Below are positions 23,153-34,191 of a stretch of DNA of 64,000 bases, piece by piece. The DNA lies in NCBI RefSeq assembly GCF_040115645.1, contig NC_089571.1, positions 1,674,001 through 1,738,000 of the forward strand, in the 5' to 3' direction. Origin of the DNA: Euwallacea fornicatus. Its lineage: Eukaryota > Arthropoda > Insecta > Coleoptera > Curculionidae. The first letter of the stretch is position 1; the number at the start of each line of letters is the position of its first letter. The notes under the pieces were generated by a model that saw only the letters and a program-made list of their open reading frames with translations, was not told where the DNA came from and made no database searches. The position numbers and the translations under genes were made by a program.

Positions 23153-24302
23153 CCAGGTATACCGGTATGAAGTGAGCGTCAGGATATAAATGTCTCTATA
23201 TAGGGCGTTTGTTGCAAACAAACCTTTTTTCTTTTGTTTGCTTGGTCGGTATGCAAACTGACAAACATATCTAGTGCAAATCAAGTCATTGAACAAATAA
23301 CAATACTTTATTTCATTGTGCCAAAAATGCCGAATTTGGTACCACAAAATGATGATTTGCGGAAAGCACCAATTTTTTGCTTCCATTTGAAGAAAGGTGC
23401 TGCAGAGTCGCATCGAATGCTTGTCGAGGCATGTGGTGATTATGCTTCATCAGAAGCAACATGCGAAAGATCGCTTCAACGGTCCAGAAATAATCATTTT
23501 GATGGGCAAAATGGAGAGCGTGGCAGACCACCAAAAAAGTTCGAAGACGCCGAACTGCAATCGATATTGGATGAAGATGACACTTTGAGTCAAAAGCGAA
23601 TGGCAGAAATGTCAACTGTTGCACAATGAACAATTTCTGATCGTTTAAAAGCTACGGGAAAGATCCGAAAGTGTGGAAAATGGGTACCGCACGAACTGAA
23701 TGAAAGACAGATGGAGAACCGAAAAGACACCTGTGAAATTTTGCTTCAAAGGCACGAAAGAAAATCAGTTTTCCATCGAATTGCTACTGGAGATGAAAAA
23801 TGGATTCCATTTTTGAAAATCCTAAACGGAAAAAAATACGGGTTGATTCGGGACAACCATCACCATCTACTGCAAAACCTGATCGATTCGGCAAAAAGGC
23901 AATGCTGTGTGTTTGGTGGGATCAGAAAGGTGTGGCACACAAAGCAACACCGGTTCAGGATACCATCAAAACGCTTGGCTGGGAGTTGCTACCCCATCCG
24001 CCGTATTCACCAGACTTGGCTCCTTCGGACTACCATTTGTTTTCATCGATGGGACACGCAGTGGTTGAGCGGCACTTCGATTCTTACGAAGTAGTACAAA
24101 ATTGGATGTCTAATTGGTTTGATGCCAAAGAGGCACATTTCTATTGGCGCGGTATCCATAAATTGCCAGAACGGTGGTCGAAATGTGTAGAAAGCAACGG
24201 TCAATATTTTGAATAATTTTTTTTTCTTTCCTTGTTAAAATTGGTGTTTTATTTTCACAAAATAGTGCTCATTTCATACCATTATATTACCGGTAGACCT
24301 GG
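23153..24302 (+). mobile_element. mariner element with intact TIRs and TA duplication
   Basis: A 1150-bp element flanked by TA (23151-23152 and 24303-24304). TIRs read CCAGGTATACCGGTATGAAG on the left and CCAGGTCTACCGGTAAT on the right, followed by GGTATGAAATGAG. Typical mariners are about 1.3 kb; an internal deletion of roughly 160 bp explains the shortfall. Transposase on the plus strand. Confidence 0.9.
23327..24216 (+). pseudogene. mariner transposase with an internal deletion
   Basis: Begins MPNLVPQNDDLRKAPIFCFH with the two-HTH N-terminus (ESHRMLVEACGDYASSEATC; later RMAEMSTVAQ and TISDRLKATGKI). TGDEKW near 23786 is the first catalytic D, and WVPHELNERQ is intact. The block after WWDQKG jumps to TPVQDTIKTLGWE, so about 50-60 residues with the second catalytic D (usual HDNAP) are gone. 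YSPDLAPSDYHLF carries the third D, and the end is WSKCVESNGQYFE with a normal stop. There is one in-frame TGA at 23627 and a one-base frameshift near 23810. Very close to a canonical DD34D mariner, but dead. The start was chosen as the conserved family methionine. Confidence 0.9.
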
Positions 24303-24451
24303 TATTCCTTGCTTGTCGTTCCCAAAGATATTTCAATTTGACCCCTCTCCTAAATGCCCGACTTGCATATAGCGACCAAAAATGACGAATGTGAATTTCC
24401 TTCATTATTGTGCCATTTCTCCTCGTGAAATTTGTGTTTGTACGCATGTCC

Positions 24452-24545
24452 AGGGTGACTCAGTAACTCTGTTACAAGGCCACATCTCCGCAGTGGTTAG
24501 AGATACTCGAAGATGCTTTGGGGACAAGTTTCGTGGCTTGATGAA
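24452..24545 (+). repeat. Transposon-end repeat, inverted partner of 29098-29177
   Basis: CAGGGTGACTCAGTAACTCT, then a GGTTAGAGATACTCGAAGATG-type block and TTTGGGGACAAG. The reverse complement of 29098-29177 reads CAGGGTGTCTCAGTAGCTTC and then GTCAGATGTACTCGAAAATG. The two are 4.6 kb apart in inverted orientation. Confidence 0.6.
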
Positions 24546-24856
24546 ATGCTCGTTATATGGCGGGACTGTTTTTCCTATTATACATCAATCTTAAGTCAAT
24601 ATCAATTTCCTCATTTCAAATGAAACGCCCTGTATATCCTTCAATTTTGAATTCCACCCTTGAAGTGACCGGACCATACATTTAAATGCCCATATGCGAT
24701 TTTTGACTGCGTAGAGATTGTTTTTCATGAGTTTATTCTCTGTTGTTGCACACCTCATTAAAACATAATTGCTGCAAAATGTCACAACTTCGACCATTAC
24801 ATAGTGATCTCACATGGTAGATTCAGTTTGCGGGAAAAATGTTCATAAATATTGTA

Positions 24857-25255
24857 CAGGGTGTTCAGAAAGCAAATGTCAAATTTGAATTATTTAGGTG
24901 CGGCAATGGAAAGTTTATAGCAATAAATTTTCAAAAGTATTTCCATACGCTTCCAGACATTTTGTTTACTCTATTGTGAGAGAGCGTTGAGCGTGTGTAT
25001 TTGAGGTGTAACGACAGCACAAGCTTATCGGATTGTTTATTTCACGTCGTCTTGTGTTGTAGATTTCCTCGAATAGACCGTTTCTCTAATAAATCCCCGT
25101 AAAGAAAAACGAGGGGAGTAATGTCAGGTAAACATGGTGACCAGGGAGTCAAACTTTCCCTTCGCATCCATCTGTTGGGATATAAAATGTCTGACGCATT
25201 ACAAGAAGAACGGGCGGAGGATGGCGGTGCACCATTTGCACCAACGTAATCTGAC
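24857..25255 (-). pseudogene. C-terminal transposase fragment with its TIR end
   Basis: The plus-strand end starts with CAGGGTGTTCAGAAAGCAAA, a terminus after TA. Reading leftward toward it, FSLRGFIRETVYSRKSTTQD, then RACAVVTPQ and SKQNVWKRMEILL form the C-terminal tail of an IS630/mariner-type transposase. The third-D region is frame-broken near 25120 (LPDITPLVFLYG). The 5' part and the other TIR are missing beyond about 25255. The element is a truncated remnant. Confidence 0.65.
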
Positions 25256-27767
25256 GTAATGCCAGAGCAGCACCTTCCAACAATATTGGAAGGGCGTTAA
25301 TTACGAAACGTTACATAAGGATTCGGAAATAAGAAAAATTAAAAATACCGTTAAATGCTCATCTGTTACTTCTCATCCGTTAATAGATTTTTGACAGAAA
25401 TTTATTAGTTGGGCTGTTTTTTGTCAGACCTGTAAGGGCGCGTTTTCTCTACCGTTAGATAGTTTCAAGATCTGCGATTGATTCATTCGGTCAGCCTTGC
25501 AGCTATGCTAAACACGCAAGCGTCTAACCCATGTGTTTCAGAGCAACGATCACCAGATTGCGGTACCAATAATTAGCCCCTCCCGCCCTTCTTCTGACCT
25601 GGAACCTGCCGAAATTCACACGGGAAGAACCGGACTTCTTAACAGACGTGCGCAACCGCGACTGATCAACATAACACCTCACCACCCTTTAACAATTTTT
25701 TTGAAATACGCCACCTCATAGTGATTAAATATGATTTTTTTTTAGATCCAGTAATTTAATGCCTAATGATTAGTAAATAATGTTTTAACGGACATTGTTA
25801 TTAATTGAACAATTAATATCAGTTCGTTTTGTAAAATTGAACAATCCGAACAAAGCCATATACCTTTTAAAGCATTTTTCTCGTATTTTCGGTAAATTGA
25901 CAAAATTTCGTATCTTCTTTAGAACGTACCATTTTTCGTAGAAAATATTGATTATAAACGCAATAAACTACTGAATTTAATTTTAAGACAATCCATAGCA
26001 ACGGCGGAACGAAGACTACCACGGCTGCCATGTTGTTTTCAAAGTCAACGAAGATATATTTATAGAGCTCCGCCATCGTACTACGTTACGCGGGAGTAAA
26101 TTTTTGTAAATATTTAAAGAATTATAAGATTCCAGGTGTGACGTATACATGCATCGGTGAGTTCCTGACGAGACACAGAACTTAAATGTGTAAAAAAAAC
26201 TAACGCTTAATTGCTCGGGAAATGCAATGTTGGGTTGGGCCTCTTTTATTAAACGTCCTGTATAAAACTGCTGACTGTCCTGAAAAATTACACGAACTTT
26301 CAAGCACTCTGTATTTATTTTTTTTTTACTTCAAAATATTAAAAATATTAGAGATGAAGGGGGGAGGGGTATTTTTTGGTTGGACACCCTGTACATGTCG
26401 CTATTAAGCGTTGCATCAAAAAGACGTAATCCGACCAGATAATCGCGGACTACACCATACAACATTTAAAGACCAACGATGCTGGAATCGGACAGGCTGC
26501 ATCCATCTAGTATTTAGTGTTTTCTGCACACTAGTGTGCCGATTGCAGCTTCGTCTGAAAATAGGACTTTTGATAGAAACGTACCATCCTGAGCTAATTT
26601 TCCTTGAATTTAGCAACCAAAATTCGCCCCCTTCAAGCAGTCGTTTTCACTCAGTTCTTGGTTTGAAGTAACATGTCACGGACACATTTGATTTTCACAT
26701 GAGATTCTTGATATCACGGCTCAACTTAAATCATTTTCTCTACTTAATTGTCTAGAAGATGGGTGAGACTTTACAGCAACCGCCGCCAGAATAATGATGA
26801 TGTTATTCACATTTGTTACAGAACACCTCCTTTTCTAGCTTGCAAAGCTAACAAAGATGTTTGGAATTAACATTACTCAACATTAAAACTTGCAAATTTG
26901 ATTAAGTACGTTGAATCGTTCCGTAAACATATTACCGCATAGCATTAGGAGAGTGTACGCGAAATTACGGGCACGTTTCTGAGCTCTACACAGCTAAAAA
27001 TGTCACGTGGTATTTCGACGTGAGATGTAGGAATAGGGCGACCTAATGATTATTTAATTACTTCAATTTGTAGAATCTTAAAATACAAAAATATACCGGG
27101 CGTTTCATTTGACATAAGGAACTTGAGGATGACTTCCGGACAGCAGGAAGTAGTAAAAACAGTAAAGTTGTCCTGTCTGAGTCCGGCCCGAAGTGCTAAA
27201 ATATTATCTGGAACGTTTGGATCAGGTGTTGCAGGTTGTGTGCGGACGAATCTTTAACCAGCGATGGACTGGATAATGTAAAGGACCACCCTGAGTTCGC
27301 GGTGTCTGGTACACCGTTTTCCTACACAAAAGGAACCAACAACCTCTCACTCACTCCAACTCACTCTAACGCGCGTGAAGAAACTTCTCCCTATTTACAA
27401 AATCTTAAACGCTGAAGCTAATATCTAACGCACAAGGGCGTAATAGAGCTAGAAGGCAACGCGGCCACAGCTTTACTATAACCATCCTCATAGCGTGACT
27501 AACATTGATAGCATAATTGAGATTTTGTTGGAGGGTTGTAGTTATCGAAATCGGGACGTGTCTTAGCTTCGGTTTTTACAAAAGGACGGGGTGAATATTT
27601 ATTACACAGGGTCCTCTTCATTAGGAACACCTGGGCGCCAACATCTGGTGATATTAGGTAGGACGTCTAGAGGAACGATTACGTTCATAGGCTTGGCACC
27701 CAGGTTCCTTACAGGCTGATCCCAGATTCAAATCTAAACTCATGTGTAACGAGTTAATTAGGATAAC
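25256..27767. other. Non-coding with isolated transposon-end scraps
   Basis: No gene found. Short terminus-like motifs occur near 26254-26266 (CGTCCTGTATAAAA), 26382-26394 (GGACACCCTGTACAT), 27093-27115 (ACCGGGCGTTTCATTTGACA) and 27607 (CAGGGTCC). They are remnants of the same class of elements but could not be paired with confidence. Confidence 0.45.
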
Positions 27768-27769
27768 TA

Positions 27770-29017
27770 CTAGGTGCGCAACTAAGTTTCCGGGTTTTTT
27801 CCATCAATGGAAAATGGAGAATTTTAAGGGGAACGCAAAAAATGGCGTATTCAAAGTATTGTCCCTCTCTGTCCACACATTTTCGCCATATCTCTGGCAA
27901 CGCATCAATACGTCGGCGATGAAATGGCGCCTCTTTGGACCGAAACCATTCGTCCAACCGATTTTGCACCTCCTCGGAATCGCCCAAGTTTAGCCCCCCT
28001 GCCAAGCCATCGGAACAAGTGAAAATCGGAGGGGGCCAGGTCTGGAGAATATGGCGGGCGCAGATCCCATTTCAGCGTTTTGATGGTGTCCCGGACGATG
28101 GAAGCGCGATAGCACGGAGGGTTCGTTCACTCGTTCGTGTCTCGTGTCCCATTCTGGCCGTTTTTCGAGCAATGAACTATTCAGATTGATTCGTTGCTGT
28201 CGGTAGCGATGTCCATTGACAGTTCCTCCCGGTTTCAGCAGCTGACGGCACACGATTCCTTTTTGATCCCACCAAATGCAGAACCTTCTTTCTCAAGCGA
28301 TTTGGACGTGCCGTCGATGTCGGAGCTTCGCCAGGTGGAAGCCACGATTTTTTGAGTTCTTAAAGTATATCCACTATCCATGTCCAGTGACAATCCGCTG
28401 CAGGAAGCTCTTGCTGTTATGCCCTAAAAGCAAAATTTCGGAAGTGGTTCTCCGATTTTCCATCTGTCTCTCAGTGAACCAGTGCGGCACTCATTTTCCC
28501 TTTTTTTTTAACTGTTCCCATGGCATGCAAACGTTCGGAAATACCTTGACCAATCATGTCGAATGACTCTGCAAGTTGATCCCGTGTTTGCCTCCTTATA
28601 CGATAACGCTTGCATATCGGCGTCTTCAAATGGTGTTGGTCTTCCGGAGCGTTTCTCGTCCTCGACGTCGAAGTCGCCCCTTCTGAAGCACTTAAACCGG
28701 CCTTCACAACCAGTTTTCGATGGTGCATGGTGGTCGCAGACCTCCTCAAGCAAATGACGTGCTGCAGCTGCATTTTTTTCCAAGTTGAAGGAGAAAAGCG
28801 AAACCTCCCCCGCAAATGTTGTTTATTCGGCACGAAACTCGACGTTTTCGTTAGGAAAAATGACTTCGCGTTGCGATAAACGTTGACACTCCAGCTGGTT
28901 ACTGATGTCAACTGTCTTAAGCTACAAACAAAACGCAGTTTCCTCCGCCGTTACGTCGACGACACGCGTCGTTAGCGCCATCCATGCGTGAAACCCGGAA
29001 CTTAGTTGCGCACCTAG
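27770..29017 (-). mobile_element. mariner element with almost identical TIRs
   Basis: A 1248-bp element. Both ends read CTAGGTGCGCAACTAAGTT inward, then TCCGGG or CCGGG, and TA flanks each side (27768-27769, 29018-29019). Full-length mariner size and near-perfect TIRs point to a full, fairly young insertion. Transposase on the minus strand. Confidence 0.92.
27830..28850 (-). pseudogene. mariner transposase, full length but frameshifted
   Basis: Reads leftward from about 28850. An N-terminal HTH region (EKNAAAARHLLEEVCDHHAP, FRRGDFDVEDEKRSGRPTPF) is followed by a second HTH in another frame (DQLAESFDMIGQGISERLHA), then AMGTVKKKGK. The first-D block lies in the broken stretch near 28350-28450. 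LLKPGGTVNGHRYRQQRINL and EKRPEWDTRHE come next, then the HDNAP/SPDL region in a degraded frame (near 28010-28130), and the tail SEEVQNRLDEWFRSKEAPFH, RCVD-type end and GQYFE. The normal stop after YFE has become TAC, so the last frame runs on. At least four frameshifts. Not functional. Confidence 0.85.
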
Positions 29018-31000
29018 TAGATTGAATTGCTCAACGGCAAGTTAATCCGCTGCGCGAGTTTTAACAGAAGTCGCGCGTTTGACCAAACCGAAGAGTCCAT
29101 CTCCAAAGCATTTTCGAGTACATCTGACCATAACGGGGCTATCGCCTTTTAACGAAGCTACTGAGACACCCTGTACGAAGCTACATCTACGCTGTTATCC
29201 GCCGTTCTCCTACATTTAAAATCGACTCAACTTCGGTAATTTCTGTACTTGCTCAATGGAACAAATTTCCAAGTTGTTTCGTTTCAAATCATATAACAAT
29301 TACAACTCCCTCATTAAATTATCCGTAGCTTGCAGCACGTTTGATCGAAGTCTTCGGTCTTTAGCTCGTCTCGATATCATATATTTAGTGGAAGCTGGTG
29401 GAGCTCACATAAGGCGTTAGAATTTCATTATTTAAATCTTCGCCAACGCTTTCGTATTTATCGACGAACATTCCAAGCCAAGAAATCAATTCGGGAAAGT
29501 CATTTTGACAAACGTTACGACGAAGCTTTTCTATGCCAATTTCAAGACTTTCCACGGAAAACAGACCATTTACTAATTATTTACGATGAAATCGGCCTGA
29601 TCGCAAAGAAACTCACTGCCGCGAGGGTCCTTTACGTCGAAATAAATGAGAGAACTGACCGGTCCGTTCGATGCATACGTAACCTGGTCCGGCAAGGTTT
29701 AAAGTATAATTTTAATTTATTTACGAGCGTTTTAAAGGCGCAACAGTCCAAATTTACAGGACAGAAGGGAGAACTAAAATGTTTATTGATGGCACACTCG
29801 TGCGCTTTTTCATTAACGGGAATTGTAGATATTAGCTTGAACCAGCCCCATCTGTTTTGTATGTTGATGTAAACAACCTTTATGGAACCGCTATAACTTC
29901 TATTATGCGTCAAGGAGACAGGCAGAAATGATCGAGAGCTTTGTTTTCTCCATTTTTTATTTTGCTACGAACAACTTTGTGTATGAGTACACGACCTCGA
30001 AACAAGGCTGATCCATAACAGTTTTTTTTCCGCGCAGGAAGCCATTTCCAAGGGCAGATAACGGTTCACTGCTAATTTATTTCGAATTAGTCGCACGCAG
30101 CATTTTTCACGTCAGAATGCTTGTGCGCAAGTCCGGAAGTGGAGCCGCAACCCAAATTCCGGTACCTGATGTGAATTTGAGTTGTTCGTTATGCAGCTGC
30201 TGTAGCCGAAGGGTAACGGAACGGAGCCGCTGGATTTCACCTGAGCAATTTACAACGTATTTTCTGGCATCTTGAGGTACACAAAAGGGGCGAATAGGAA
30301 AAAACAGAAGATCTTTTTTGCTCATTTAAAGGTTAAAAACAACGAATGGGCGCTCTGTCCAAATAAAACCATAAAAATATCAATTTATTGACATTGCTCC
30401 TTCTAAGCTTGCGCGTTTCGTATGCAATCATACAAGGTGATTCATGAATAGCGATCAAAAGTTCGCTTTCATTTTTCGGCTTTGGACGGAGGAGGGATCC
30501 TTCATACAAAAATTCTTACGTCTTGCTAAATAGACACAACCGCAAGGTCTAGAGATGTTCCCATTGCTGGCTTAATTTTTTTTAACGGATTCGAGGGAGT
30601 TACACGGGCATCCGGACTATCCAACAACGGACTAAAATGCCAACCTCGGCATTAATTCTGTATTAAATGCTAATGTCGATAGCCGTTTAGTCAGTCAGTT
30701 GGTGTCAGTTAGCTAGTTAGCCGATGAGTCAGTAAATCGTTATTCTTTAGGTTTAGAGATATCGAAGTTTACTATTCCTTGAATAAACTTTTTTTTTCCT
30801 AGTTTTTAAATTTGTATTTTTGTTTTAAAACGTATATTCTGGCGCAGAAGAAGTAATATTCTGCATAAATAGAGTAATTTTTTACTTTGTTTATAAATAT
30901 TCGCATTTCAGACCGTTGTTACGCAACTTGAACACTTCTTCGTTTATCTCTACTTCTGTAACCAAAAATTAGAATCTCGGTCGTCGATAATTTATCATAC
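29018..31000. other. Non-coding; one transposon-end repeat at 29098-29177
   Basis: The piece 29098-29177 ends in GAGACACCCTGTAC and is the inverted partner of 24452-24545. A CAAGGTGATTCATGAATAGC motif at about 30434 resembles another element end. No genes recognised in 29200-31000; the open frames at 29632-29913 and 30107-30325 carry no known motif. Confidence 0.45.
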
Positions 31001-31007
31001 AGAGTGT

Positions 31008-31640
31008 CAGTTTAAAAACTTCCCTCCCCTATTACCTCGAAACGAGATGGATTTTTCAAAAATCGCCGGAACCCGTTGAGTTTGCTATCGAGGAGGAACA
31101 ACTTTTGTATAGGATTCATTGCGCCTCTTTCAACCCTCTACCCCTCGGAGCTGCTCTCTCAAATAACTAAAATTGCTAAAGAGGGTTAAGTGATATATCG
31201 TTTTAAGGAGCTTTTCATTTTCTACATTTTGATGCCTAATTCGTTACATTTCAGCGCTGCATTGTCCATTTAGGCGTTTTTTCATCAATCTAAATTCAAT
31301 TTTCTTATTTGTATTTTGATAGCGTTGAAAGTTAGACTTTTTTTTTAAATTTAAACCTGTCTGACAATTAGGAAATTGTTGCAATACACTTTTGCATGGC
31401 CGTTCTAAATAGTAAAATAACAAATTTTTCTTATTACTGGTCTTTAAAAACACATTCAAAATTAGAATGCCTATTTTCAACATTTTTAGTTTGTTATATG
31501 TGTGAAGTGTTCTTCACTGTTTTTCATACATTAATAAACCCTATATTGAAATTCTCCCCTTACATTCTCAAATATCGCTCCTCTAACAATCCCGCTTGCC
31601 TCTGTGGCTCCTTTTTCAAACTCCCCCCCCCCCATAAAGT
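31008..31640. other. Transposon-end-like sequence and AT-rich DNA
   Basis: Begins with ACAGAGTGTCAGTTTAAAAA, likely the worn 3' end of the element whose transposase relic follows on the minus strand. Ends in a run of about ten C at 31623-31632. Confidence 0.4.
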
Positions 31641-32353
31641 GTAATCACACGACGTTAAGTCTGGCTATCGCGCAGCCCATTCTAGTGGTCTCTTTTGACC
31701 AATCCATTTGTAGGTAAAACTATTACTCAACCGTTCTCGCACTAGGCGAATGCAATACGGTGGAGCTTCATTTTTCTGGAAACGAATTTGGTCTTCTTGC
31801 TAGACGTTACCAACAACTTGATCTTCCAAGTGGGTAGTTATTAAAGGATCTATTACGTAATTTTAAGTACGACTCTACCAGTTAAGTTTTCTTCAATTCA
31901 ACGAAGGTCTTACAAGGGTGTTTCTGATAGATAATTAATACAAAGATGATTTTTTTTCTGGTCACTGTGTAGTAGCCCTTCTGAAAACGTGGAAATCTTC
32001 TTCACTCCAATATCGGCAGCTCTATTTATTGACCCGACCATTAAGGAACAAGGTGCATTCCTCGTTTGTTAAAAACAAATTAACTATTGCAAAACACGAT
32101 TCTCCTATCAAAATCGTCGTTGTGAAGTTCCTGTAGAATTTGCATTTTGTAGGGATGAAATTTGTTGTTGCTTTTCGTACAGTTCCGTGTGATATTTCGG
32201 TTTGACTTGCGACCATGCGCAGTGAATTGCCGGATAATGGAACGAAGGCGGAAAATAACGGAGGACTCTCCATTATCTTTTCTAATTGAGGGGGTTTTGT
32301 TAAATGGGACATTCACGAATAAAGGGGAAACATTAAGTGTTATTCAATCGTGA
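31640..32353 (-). pseudogene. Transposase relic (IS630/mariner superfamily)
   Basis: Reading leftward: TEISHGTVRKATTN and NNKFHPYKMQILQEL (HTH to linker, near 32140-32240), HNDDFDRRIVFC (near 32090), LTNEECTLFLNG (first catalytic block, D changed to E or N, near 32050). A poorly preserved middle follows, then CIRLVRERLSNSFTYKWIGQ and KRPLEWAAR (near 31680-31770). The C-terminal SPDL...DFFLWG block is only faintly visible near 31650. Several stops and frameshifts, and the C-terminus is lost. Right TIR not found. Confidence 0.65.
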
Positions 32354-32775
32354 TTCGGATCAAAATCTACGTTTTTCAGTTCTTCCAAGATGTTGCCGTA
32401 ATCTTCGACATTGGAATCTGCGCTTTCTAGCAGTAGATTTCGGATGTCTCGCAAAAATTCACGCGGCGAACATGTCGGTTAAAAAAAATCACCTCAAAAA
32501 ATCCATGATTCTTTCTCCATCCAGAAGACGAACTTCAGAGCATTTCACACATTTTCAATATTCGCCTCTCGCACATTTCAGTTTGCCCTTTATTTTCAAT
32601 TGCCCGTTCTTTGTCTCCCAAGGTTCGAAATCGGTTGCGGCTGTGTCACCGAAACGTTAACAAGGACGTGAATCTTGGACCTCAGTGAAGGGTTGACAGT
32701 GTTCTCGTTTAATTTTAACTGAGGAGGGTGCGCAATTCCAACCATCCAAAAGCTCCTTTGCGTGAATGGACTGTT
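32354..32775. other. Non-coding; no feature recognised
   Basis: Short open frame at 32337-32660 has no known motif. Likely intron sequence or the worn 5' end of the preceding element. Confidence 0.4.
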
Positions 32776-32805
32776 ACCCCCTCCTCCTCCTCCTCCTTCT
32801 CCTCC

Positions 32806-32839
<34 letters not shown>

Positions 32840-33008
32840 TCTCCTCCTCCCCCACCCCGACATCCCCTCCTCTCCCCTCCCATACACTCCCCTATCCACC
32901 CCATCATCCTCCCCCTCCACGTCCCTATCCCCTCCCCTCCCATTCCCCTTCTATTCCTCTTCGCCCTCCCATTCTCTCCCCCCCCCTTCCCTCATATCCC
33001 CCCCCTCG
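32776..33008 (+). repeat. Pyrimidine-rich simple repeat: (CTC)n, (ATC)n, C/T tract
   Basis: Starts with several CTC units, continues with about ten ATC units near 32807-32837, returns to CTC, then runs as an almost pure C/T tract with scattered A up to 33008. The three long overlapping open frames here (32728-33119) are only translations of the repeat. Confidence 0.95.
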
Positions 33009-34020
33009 CCGCTGAAAAAAATCCGTTTCCAAAAGTCTCGAACGTACTTAAATGACATCGCGCGCATTACGACTTTGTACACAATGGAGGTGGCGTTTCG
33101 CCCTTCTTTGAGCTCTTAGATGGAAAATCAAAAATTTATCTGATTTTTATGGAGTGAGTCTAACGACGAGACTCGCGGACCTAATTAAACCGATTTCCCT
33201 TCGTGTTGCTCCTTCGAGACGGGAACGCAGCCAGCGCCGCCCCATCGTCGAGGGCTCGCTGTAGTTGCATCGGATTTTGCTCGGGAAAAAAAAAAAGTCG
33301 TGGGGTAATGAAGCCGAACGGGCTGCAAAAGCGATGATTCAACCCTCACGGAGCCGTGCAGACAAAACTGCTTCTCGCGCGAGAAACGACGCAATTTGTT
33401 CCATTACCACCGCAATTGCCGATCCCGAAACGTCCTTATTATATTATTCACGCTTTACAACTTGGCTCCTTGAATGGTGAATATTCCGCTCGTGGCAAAA
33501 ACTCGCCTCCGCGAAAGAGATTCTTCAGAGGGAGACGCTCGTCGCGAAGGAGGCGACCTCCATCTCGTCTGAGTGACCTCGAGGAAAACGCTCTCGCGGA
33601 CCAATTCTGATAGGAATTAACGGTGCCCCCCGTCCCTGTCGGGAATTAAGCGATATTTGCATGGGTTCGGAGGAGTTTCGAACCGATAAAGAAAAGTGGA
33701 AATTTTGCAGTATTTACCGACGAAATCCGCACATTCATACCTTTCGAGCTCTCTTGCAAATCAATAGCCCTGAAGTTTATTTAGATTTAAAAGCAACTTT
33801 GAATAAAGCGAAAAACCGCGGTCGAAAATGTTTTCATCGGCAAGTAGATAGATGGCTTAATAGAGTTTGATTAAATTCGGTTGCAATTTAAACTAGAGCC
33901 CAGCTCTCCGTGAAAACGAGTCCACTGATATTTAATTACAAGTAGTGCATTACTGTGTCCAGCCAGCTATAAACGCTGTGAATAGATACGGCCCGGCTGA
34001 TTTGCCTTTTCAATTTGCAG
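33009..34020 (+). other. Intron with a moderately GC-rich segment
   Basis: Intron sequence up to the acceptor TTTGCAG at 34020. The part 33180-33620 is richer in GC and has open frames on both strands without recognised motifs. No splice-flanked exon was convincing there. Confidence 0.5.
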
Positions 34021-34191
34021 AACTCAACTCTTCAGCGTCAACGCAGTCGGTGGAGGAACTGAAACTGGATCTGATATATGAAAAAGACGTGGAATTAGAT
34101 GCAGTGGAAATATCCTTTCCCAACGCGAGTGCTGATTCCAACGAAATCCCTCAAAGCTACTCGAACTTCACAGCGTCAGCTGCAGCTTCAG
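34021..34191 (+). CDS. Exon coding an acidic, glycosylation-rich linker (host gene, exon B)
   Basis: Internal exon bounded by CAATTTGCAG and GGTAGGT, 171 nt, phase 1 at both ends, open throughout. It joins in frame to the EGF exon at 12443 (GCA G + AA, giving ...SCAEL). The peptide begins ELNSSASTQSVEELKLDL, contains IYEKDVELDAVEISFPNAS and ends SNFTASAAASG. It is rich in Asp/Glu and Ser, has N-x-S/T sites (NSS, NAS, NFT), and no cysteine. This fits an extracellular spacer between two EGF modules. No catalytic or known domain is visible. The coding call rests on splice signals, the symmetrical phase and continuity with the neighbouring EGF exons. Confidence 0.75.

Noticed and set aside
32728..33119. 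Three overlapping proline/serine-rich open frames
   Set aside because: They are translations of a CTC/ATC/pyrimidine simple repeat in three frames.
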